This document shows, piece after piece, positions 57,234 through 64,000 of a stretch of 64,000 nucleotides of DNA. Each line of letters opens with the position of its first letter. Within the stretch, counting starts at the first letter, position 1. The translations under genes and the position numbers were made by a program. The notes below the pieces were generated by a model that had not been told where the DNA came from, did no database searches, and was given only the letters and a program-made list of their open reading frames with translations. The stretch is taken from NCBI RefSeq assembly GCF_016808095.1, contig NC_068973.1, positions 30,808,077-30,872,076 of the forward strand. Reading direction: 5' to 3'. This DNA is from Vigna angularis. Its lineage: Eukaryota > Streptophyta > Magnoliopsida > Fabales > Fabaceae.

Positions 57234-60200
57234 TGTCTCTGTTCCGGCATCAGATTTAGTTTTATATGTTTTCCAACGTCTATAATTATAGGTATTTATT
57301 TATAATACATGCTGCCACCACCATAAGATATTCCTTTCCATTAACTGGTTCTTGCCAGCACTGCATTGCACCTTCTTTATAATCACATCACCAACAGTTT
57401 AAGACTGCAGGTATTGAATCCTCGTCATCCTTTTTATAATCGAACAAAACCACCTGAAACACACATTTTAATAAAATAACTTCCTAATTACTTTCGGAAA
57501 TAATTTGTAAATCCAAATTATTTGACACAATTATTCTAATTTTTTACACATATTTTATTCTAAGTTTTTACACATATTTTATTCAAATTTATGCAAATCA
57601 TATTTATGAGAACATCCCCAAATCCAGCTCCCCTATATTACTTATTTCCTCGATTTAAAATTACATATATTTTTATGTTGTTTTAGTTTCTCACTACGAA
57701 ATTATTATTAGCTGTGATAACGCTTAACCGTTTTTTCAAGTTTCTTAAAAACTATTCAAATAAAATAATTTTAAAATTCAAATGTGATTTTTGTCCCTAA
57801 TCTTCGTAAAATTATTTGTTAGTTTTAATTTTTTGACCTTTTTTTTCAATATTTATTGTTAATTATGGTTAATTTTACTTCCACAGTGAAAGCTATTAAT
57901 TAATATAGTTAAAGTAACAAAAAATATTTCAATTTAAGATAATCATTTTTTTACGCAATCAAATTAAGTAATACATTTCTTATTTAATATAAATAAAATC
58001 ATTATGTGATTTTTTTTACTTCTTCAACCCATAATTTACCTTTTTAACATTATATATTTATGAAATTAATTATAATTAACTTAAACGCTCGTAATTTATT
58101 TCCTACATATTAACTTCAATATCAATTTTACAAACTCTTGATTTATTTAAAGTTTAAAGTGGGAGAATGTGAGAAGTATCTTATTACAATGATCATTACC
58201 TCCAAACTCCTTCTCACCTTATAGGAGTTCAAGGCTTCTTTTACAAATATTTTCAAAATCTCATCCTCTTGTTTTCTTTTATCTTCTCTTAATATTTGAG
58301 AAGTTCCTTTAATACAAAGGGAGATGTGTTGTAATTTCTTCCATTAGTATAAATTTTCATTTTTGTCTACTATGGGTAATGTGTACTTCTATAATTTGTC
58401 TGATACTTAATACTTATCTTATAAACTCATCAGTTTGACTATTCTTAATATTGTTTTATTGAACTTGCATGACTTGAACAACGATTAGGAGAGAAGTCTC
58501 AAAGAGTTATTATTGTCTTTCATCACTTTGGTACTACATCTCTCGTGTACACAAAATCATCTCTCGTGTACACATAATTATCTCTTCTCCATCAAACACT
58601 AATGTCAACCCACAAAAACACTCATATCATAATCCCTTAGACGAAAAAGCCTAAGTTTCCTTACTAAGCGACAATCATTTAATCTTTCAACAAACAAACA
58701 TGCATTAAGATATGGGGTTTAAGACAACTAATGGATCAGGTTCCATTTCTTGATATAAGTTTCACTAGATCTCTTGTCTCAAGTCTAGGTTTCACAAGAT
58801 TCTTTCCAAAACCTTATGAACCACAAATCGAGCAAAGAATGTCCCCATTCAAACAACCACTAAGCATAGAAACAAAAAAAACTAGCATTCAAAGGAAAAG
58901 ACATATATATAATCCAAGCATTTACAAGGTACACGAAAGTTTAAAGGCTACAATATCCCTAACAAGATGGGCTTGGCTCTCTATTTTCATGGAGAACCTC
59001 AAGCTTACGAAATGAAAGATGAAGGAAAAAGAAAACACAAGAAGGAAGAAGAGGTTGTTCCATAAGCCCTAAGCAGCCTCCATGAGCTCCTATAGTGGAG
59101 TCGCGTCTCCAAACCACTAAAAGACCCTTCTCCCTTCTAGAAACTTGAATAAATAAGCACAATTTGACATATCAGCATATGCATTGCACAGTGCAAGGGG
59201 CCTACTGCTCAGAGCTGGACTGAGGAATGCTAAAGGCAACTCTTTGGAATGTTGGTGCTCAACGGTGGTAGGTGCGCTCAATGGTGACTACTCTATTTAC
59301 TCTTTGTAAAGGGATCACTCAACGCAAGAAGGTGGTGCTCAACGCCACCTGGATTCAAGATCTCCCTCTTTTGATGTTATTCTTACTCCTCTAGGTTTCC
59401 AAGTTCTCTAATTTGGTATAAGGTCTTCTTGTTACAAAAATAAGATACAGAAAGAAGGAATTAGAGATATATATTAATAATTGTAGCCCAAAATAAAGGA
59501 ATTTACAAAAGCAAGAAAAAAGTGAGGATTAAGCAAGTTACAAGATAAAGAAGAGTTTATTTTGTTAATAAATTATGATCCAGATATTGGTAAAAATATA
59601 ACATTATCACTAAGTGAGTAGTTAGATTAAATAAAAGTGATAGATATACAAAGGAAATGGAAATGGAAACTCATGGAGGTGAAACTTGAAACATGTATAT
59701 GCTCATTTTCACCGATTTTTTGGATACCTATAAGCAACATGGTTAGCGATAAAATGCAACCTAAACACCTAAAAGCTTCTTATTGAAAGGAATCTCCAAA
59801 AATATTCTTATATCAATTTTAACATTTCAATTTATAAAAATCAACACCCACCCTTATTCAAATAACCTAAACAATAATCATGTTATAAACTTTTCTAAAG
59901 AAATATATAAAATTCTCATACTCTTATAAAAGGAAATAAAAGAAATTGTACGGTGTATAAACAAGTATCCTTTGGTCATACTAGTATTAGTCTCGTTCTT
60001 GGATGATGCAGCACAAATTATAACTGAATAAGTCGTAAGTGTTTGCACCTAAATATGTTCAGTCTGCATAGTATGTGACTTCTACTAGGCGACCTGGTCG
60101 ATTACCTGTCGATTTGTCAAAACTAATACCTATGGAGCATTGACTACTTTGTAGTTGTTATTGGGATATGATCAAACACTCTCACTAAGATAAATGATTC

Positions 60201-60365
60201 CCTAAGCCCATGTCCAAGGCCATCCTGGTAAAGGTCTACACACACCATAAATAATATTATAAATAACACAATTATTGACGTATCTTATTTACGTTCTCAT
60301 TAAGCACATATTTATTAATTTGCTAACGTGAGAGGCAGACTTATGCGTCAGAGTGTTCTACGACC
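56822..60365. other. AT-rich intergenic region with unclassified repeat-like segments
   Basis: No supported gene. A (TA)n tract lies at 57171-57229. The segment at 59190-59350 repeats GTGCTCAACG-type motifs reminiscent of the 81-bp satellite. The stretch 59950-60260 has the mixed composition of LTR or dispersed-repeat DNA but no borders I can fix. The longest open frame (58731-59015) has no family features. Confidence 0.4.
57171..57229. repeat. (TA)n microsatellite
   Basis: Perfect TA run of about 59 bases. Confidence 0.9.
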
Positions 60366-60370
60366 ACAAC

Positions 60371-60828
60371 TAGGGATGGTAAAAAAATCTACGGGTGTGG
60401 GTATCCAAGGATAAAATTCTTTGTGGATAGTTACTACCCTTAGATATTTATTACCCGCGGATAACAGGTAGCGTGTATTTTATTATCCGCTTCTAAACGA
60501 GTCAAGTGCGGGTATTATACTATCCAACCCATATGTACTCGTTACCCGCAAAAAATAATAATAATAATTTAATTTATGTTTTTTAAACTAAATTTAGTTA
60601 AAAGTAAAATTAATTTATATTTTATTAGGTTAAATTTAATTAAAATTAAATTAAATTAATATTATATTATTTGTAATTTTATTTGAAAAATGTATAAAAT
60701 ATATATTTTTTTTATATTTTTGCAAGTATTCGTGAGTACTCGTAGATTTTAAAATACATATTTTTTAAGTAGATATTCGCGCGAGTAGTAGGCGAGTTGC
60801 AAGTAAATCCGACCCGTTATCATTCTTA
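60371..60828. mobile_element. Degraded hAT-like miniature element
   Basis: The left end reads TAGGGATGGTAAAAAAATC and the reverse complement of the right end reads TAAGAATGATAACGGGTCGG, an imperfect inverted repeat of the TAGGGATGGCAA type common in plant hAT miniature elements. Subterminal zones hold TACCCGC/GCGGGTA and GTACTCGT motifs on both sides. There is no coding capacity. A clean 8-bp duplication was not seen. Confidence 0.5.
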
Positions 60829-60939
60829 TTTGTAATAAATTATGACCCATTTTTATTCCTATTTGTGATAAATTGTGATTGTGGAATTTGTGTTTGATGT
60901 TATGTTTGTACCTAAGTTTAATTTATGTTAAGATTTCTC

Positions 60940-61260
60940 AAAGTTATTGTTTCGGATGTGAGGGGTTGTGCTGGTCCCACGTCTTCCACGTCACTCTCTT
61001 CTCGTATTCCGTATGTCGGATCCTCCGTACTCACTTCTCAGTTCGTCGGTGGGAGACCTGCAAAAGATTCTCCGATGCCAAAGTCAGTTGAGAGCTAAGG
61101 CATTTTTCTTAGATAGTAATGAATGTGCAGTAAATGCAACCTATCTACCACTCACCCTGAATCTGTATTTATAGTTTTCGTTATGGGCTTGGGATTAGTG
61201 AAAAGTTAATCACGGCCCAATTCAGCCCAAATAGCTTTTAAACCCTACTTACCTTAAACT
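60940..61260 (-). repeat. LTR-like block, minus orientation
   Basis: The minus strand carries CTATAAATACAG (near 61162-61173) followed downstream by TTTGGCATCGGAGAATC and TTTGCAGGTC. The same arrangement of TATA box, then a CTTGA/TTGGC-type segment, then TTTTGCAGGC is seen in the LTR of the gypsy fossil at 34500-34990. This suggests an LTR or LTR fragment pointing away from the gag-like gene to its right. Borders not resolved. Confidence 0.4.
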
Positions 61261-61458
61261 AAGATGATTAGTAACACGGCCGGCCGTCTTGACGGGTCCG
61301 CGGCCTGGGCGGCCGGCTTCGGGTGAGTCTTGGGTATGGGTGCACGGGTGTCCGCCCTTCCATACATAACCTTTCATAATAGTGAGTGATCATGGGCACA
61401 TGGGCGTCCGCCCTTCGATACCTGACCCTTCCCAACACTAAGTGGAAGGGTAGTTTCC

Positions 61459-61622
61459 TGGGTCTCATACGGTAATGTGGGCGGCCGGTCTGTTTGGTAG
61501 TCCGATGACGTGGATGTCCTTCGGTACGGCGGCCAGTCCTTGGGTCTCATACGGTATTGTGGGCGGCCGATCCGTTTGGCAGTCCAATGACGTGGATGTC
61601 CTTCCGTACGGCGTCCGGTCCC
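61459..61622 (+). repeat. Two tandem copies of an about 82-bp GC-rich unit
   Basis: TGGGTCTCATACGGTAATGT at 61459 recurs as TGGGTCTCATACGGTATTGT at about 61542, and the whole unit through GATGACGTGGATGTCCTTCG and CGGTCC is duplicated. A shorter related pair, CGTCCGCCCTTC(C/G)ATAC, occurs just upstream (about 61350 and 61408). These sit in the probable promoter/leader of the gene at 61940. Confidence 0.75.
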
Positions 61623-61852
61623 TACTGGTACACAAGCCCCCCAAGCCCTAGTGCACGTAGGACTTCGAGTGTTGCGCGGCGTGGGCTAGCGATCCGTAGT
61701 TGGGCCGAATCTGGTGGGCTTTTGAGTTTGAACTTTTGGCGGGAAAACACGTGGTGCATCCACACTGGCGGAAGGGGAAACGTCTTCAAATCTGGGGCGT
61801 TGGTTGCGTTGGATCTGGACGACACAGATGCCTTCAACGGTCACCTAAATTT

Positions 61853-61863
61853 TTCTATAAATA
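61853..61863 (+). promoter_or_regulatory. Probable TATA box of the gag-like gene
   Basis: TTTCTATAAATAGCGG lies about 80 bases upstream of the ATG at 61940, at a distance that fits a transcription start near 61890. The same short gap between TATA box and start is not seen on the other strand. Confidence 0.6.
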
Positions 61864-61939
61864 GCGGATGGGAACGGTGTCATTTTCACTTTTCTCCGTT
61901 TCATTCAAGATTTGAAATTCTTTTTCCCTCAGGTAATAA

Positions 61940-63997
61940 ATGGTTGTTGTCCATATTGAGTCTTCTGGTTCTGAGTCGTCGGGCGGAGTCCGGGGGGAGG
62001 GGGGGGGGGGGGGGGGGGGGTCGGCAAGGGGCGGCGGCGATTCTCCAAGTTCGGTTTCTTCTCGCTTCTTGGATGAGGCTATCGAGTTCTCGGGGCCGAA
62101 TCTAAAGGCGTCGAACACGGCGGGCGATCGGATATTCCACGGCGTGCCTCTCTTCTTGCTCCAGGGCGGCGTCCGGGTAGAGGGTTCTCCATTCGAGCCG
62201 GACGGTTATGGGATAGTGGTATCTGACTGGGCTCCTTACGTCCCCGGCCTGTATGCTTCCGCGTATGGCTCCCGCAAGGATCTGGAGTGGAGGGTCAATC
62301 GTACACATATCGTCTGGGATATAGAGGACTCAAGATTGATCCGGGCGGGAGTTAGTATGAGAAATGAAAGGGTTTTCTACGAGAAGAGGTCGAGCCCGGA
62401 CGATTTCTTCTATATGTATGTGAATTTCTTTACTCATCTTTTCATCCGGGTGCCTTTTACCAAGTTCCAAATGGCCGTCCTCCGAGAGGTTAATGTGGCT
62501 TCCGCGCAACTGCATCCTAATTCTTGGGCGGCCGTGCAAGCGTTCTTGGCTATGTGCTTGGCCGTGGGCGTCACTCACACGATTCCTGTCTTCTTTCACT
62601 ATTATGAAGTCCGTCCGCCTCCCACCAGCGGTTGGGTGTCCTTCACCTCCGTTCGGGAGAGGACACTATTCCGCCCCTTCTCGAATTCATTCAAGAACTT
62701 CAAGCACCACTACTTTAAAATAATCATCGACGACGCCGGCCACCATGAATTCCATGATGGCGAGGGGAACCCATTGTTCCCTTTTTACTGGACGAGGGAG
62801 CCCCGGAAGATAAAGGCGTCCCTTGTGGGAGCGTTGAGTCCATTCGACTTAGAGGCCGTGCGCACCATCAATGCCCTCCCCCGCCAGATTTCCGCCCGTC
62901 ACTTGGTCGAATGCCTTAGTCTTGAGGATTGTGGACAAAAGACGTTCGGTATGGTATTACTATGTTGAGTTTGTTTGTATCTAGTACACTGATCTTAACG
63001 TTTCTGAATTGGTTTGTTTCTTTCAGAACTTATGACGACTCCTGCTCCCCGTCAATCCAACTACATGGCTTCTCGAAAGCGAGGTGGAGCCAGCTCATCC
63101 TCCGCCCGGCCGAAGGTCGCGCCGAACGCACCCCGTCCTCCGCCCTTGAGATCATCGGGCGGCCACCTTCCCCCAGTGCGCTCCACGCAGGCACAACAAG
63201 CCCCCCAAGTTGAAAAGGCCGGGGGTTCAACAGCTAGAGGCCGGGTGTCGGGTCCGGATCCCCTTCCTGATCTTGTAGCCGTTCTTGTGGATTTGTCTTC
63301 CGAGGCTGCCACTACTTCTGGGGCCCTTTTGGTGCGCAAAAGGAAGGATCCTACGGTCGAAGGTCGTAAGGACAAGGAAGGCTCGTCGTCGCGGTCGGCG
63401 TCAAAGAGAGCCCGCAAGGCCAAAGAGAAAGAGAAGGATAAGGAGAGGACCCCCACGGTTCCACTACCAGGCGGCATATTTAGTCCGGCGTTCAGTATGA
63501 GCGACCGGACAAAATTCCATATGAGCTCCTCTCAGCGGGCGCTCATTGAGCCTCTTTCTGAGGTGGAACTCACGAACGCCATGCTAGAGATGTCCACCCG
63601 GGCGGCCTCCCTTGCGTGGTACCTGAAGGAGTTCGCCGACCGCCCGGGGGTGAAGGAAGTGTGTGCCGAGCTGCTGGCGGAGAAGAAGAACTCGTCCTCC
63701 CTCCAATTAGCAATGGAGCAGCTGATCCTGAATCAAGACGGATATGACAAGAGGATCGAGCAGCTGGAGGCCGATCTTGAGAAGTCAAAGAGGGAGGCCG
63801 CTGAAGCCAACGATCGTCTGGCAGTTGCCCGGAACGATCGCGAACGTCTCTTGGAGGAGTGCAGCCAATTGAAGGCCAAGGTTTCTCGCCAGCAGAACTC
63901 TGAGGTTGGACTCCAAAAGGCGAACCGGGCTCTATCCGCCGATCTGGCGAAAGCCAACGAGAAGATCGCCGAGCTCAAGGCAACCATTGTTTTCTAG
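61940..63997 (+). CDS. Gypsy-type transposon gag-like protein (Transposase_28-like), one intron
   Basis: Exon 1 is 61940-62948. An intron from 62949 to 63026 (GTATGG to TTTCTTTCAG) joins in frame to exon 2, 63027-63997, giving 1980 bases, 659 residues. The N-terminus is Ser/Gly-rich with a polyglycine run. The central globular part (about residues 60-335: GYGIVVSDWAPYV, YMYVNFFTHLFIRVPFTKFQ, LAMCLAVGVTHTIPVFFHYY, HYFKIIIDD, FPFYWTREP) matches what I remember of the plant 'putative gypsy type transposon' family (Pfam Transposase_28). The C-terminal part is basic and Pro/Ser-rich, with a KRARKAKEKEKDKER nuclear-signal-like stretch, then a long coiled coil (about 560-655: heptads with KRIEQLEADLEKSKREAAEA). 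It is probably a structural or accessory protein of a large LTR element that continues beyond the window. It is much more GC-rich than the surroundings. Confidence 0.72.
61999..62020 (+). repeat. Poly-G run of 22 within coding sequence
   Basis: An uninterrupted G tract encodes polyglycine near residue 25 of the gag-like protein. Such a run is prone to slippage and to assembly error, so the exact length and the reading frame across it should be treated with caution. Confidence 0.85.
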
Positions 63998-64000
63998 CAC

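Noticed and set aside
58731..59015. 94-codon frame starting MDQVPFLDIS
   Set aside because: No recognisable domain, no neighbouring exons and repeat-like surroundings; not supported as a gene.
63061..63987. Minus-strand open frames of 72-138 codons under the gag-like gene
   Set aside because: High GC content produces long antisense frames; the plus-strand frame has domain motifs, a splice site and a coiled coil.
1..64000. CRISPR arrays, bacterial operons, tRNA or rRNA genes
   Set aside because: No direct-repeat/spacer arrays of the right form, no cloverleaf-like gene recognised by eye, and the spliced genes and transposon classes are those of a plant nuclear genome.

Overview
The window looks like a repeat-rich nuclear chromosome segment of a flowering plant. 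It is very AT-rich, with long (TA)n tracts. It carries intron-containing genes with GT-AG splice sites and several classes of plant transposable elements. The transporter family present (WAT1/nodulin MtN21) and the CACTA ends beginning CACTAGTG fit a eudicot, probably a papilionoid legume such as a Vigna or Phaseolus relative. The species is an inference. No tRNA, rRNA or CRISPR array was seen. Exon borders were read by eye from splice signals and reading phase. Transposon family names rest on remembered family motifs, not on searches.

Host genes: there are three copies of a WAT1-related (EamA/UMAMIT) membrane transporter gene, all on the minus strand. The first is complete, with seven exons at 7952-11112 (364 residues). 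The second is a decayed copy at about 22165-24523 in which only parts equivalent to exons 1, 2, 5 and 7 remain. The third is complete, with six exons at 35611-38950 (365 residues); its third exon has exactly the combined length of exons 3 and 4 of the first gene. The decayed copy and the third gene also share upstream and 3' sequence, so they come from one segmental duplication later spread apart by transposons.

Mobile DNA from left to right: a non-autonomous CACTA element with a CAA target duplication (1201-2993); a second CACTA-like element (about 3497-6985) carrying a fragment of a PSK SIMULATOR-like (DUF668) gene and a nested foldback element (3924-4999); a structurally complete hAT transposon with an 8-bp target duplication and a 750-residue transposase in three exons (27788-31358); a decayed CACTA transposase (31372-32330); a broken Ty3/gypsy element (about 32645-34990); a second copy of the foldback element family (45262-46080); an unrecognised TE-like block rich in CGAAC motifs (49337-51240); and a Ty1/copia element on the minus strand with three in-frame stops (51846-55573), cut off inside its reverse transcriptase by a CACTA terminus. 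An 81-bp satellite, a gypsy-type LTR, a degraded hAT-like miniature element and a GC-rich gypsy-type gag-like gene with one intron (61940-63997) complete the right end.

Most of the remaining sequence (11.3-22 kb, 40.4-45.2 kb, 46.1-49.3 kb, 56.9-60.3 kb) is AT-rich with no gene that could be supported. I found no convincing sign of an undescribed multi-gene system. The most interesting items are the intact hAT element, the gene-capturing CACTA element, the foldback element with a captured exon-like tail, and the exon-structure difference between the WAT1 paralogues.
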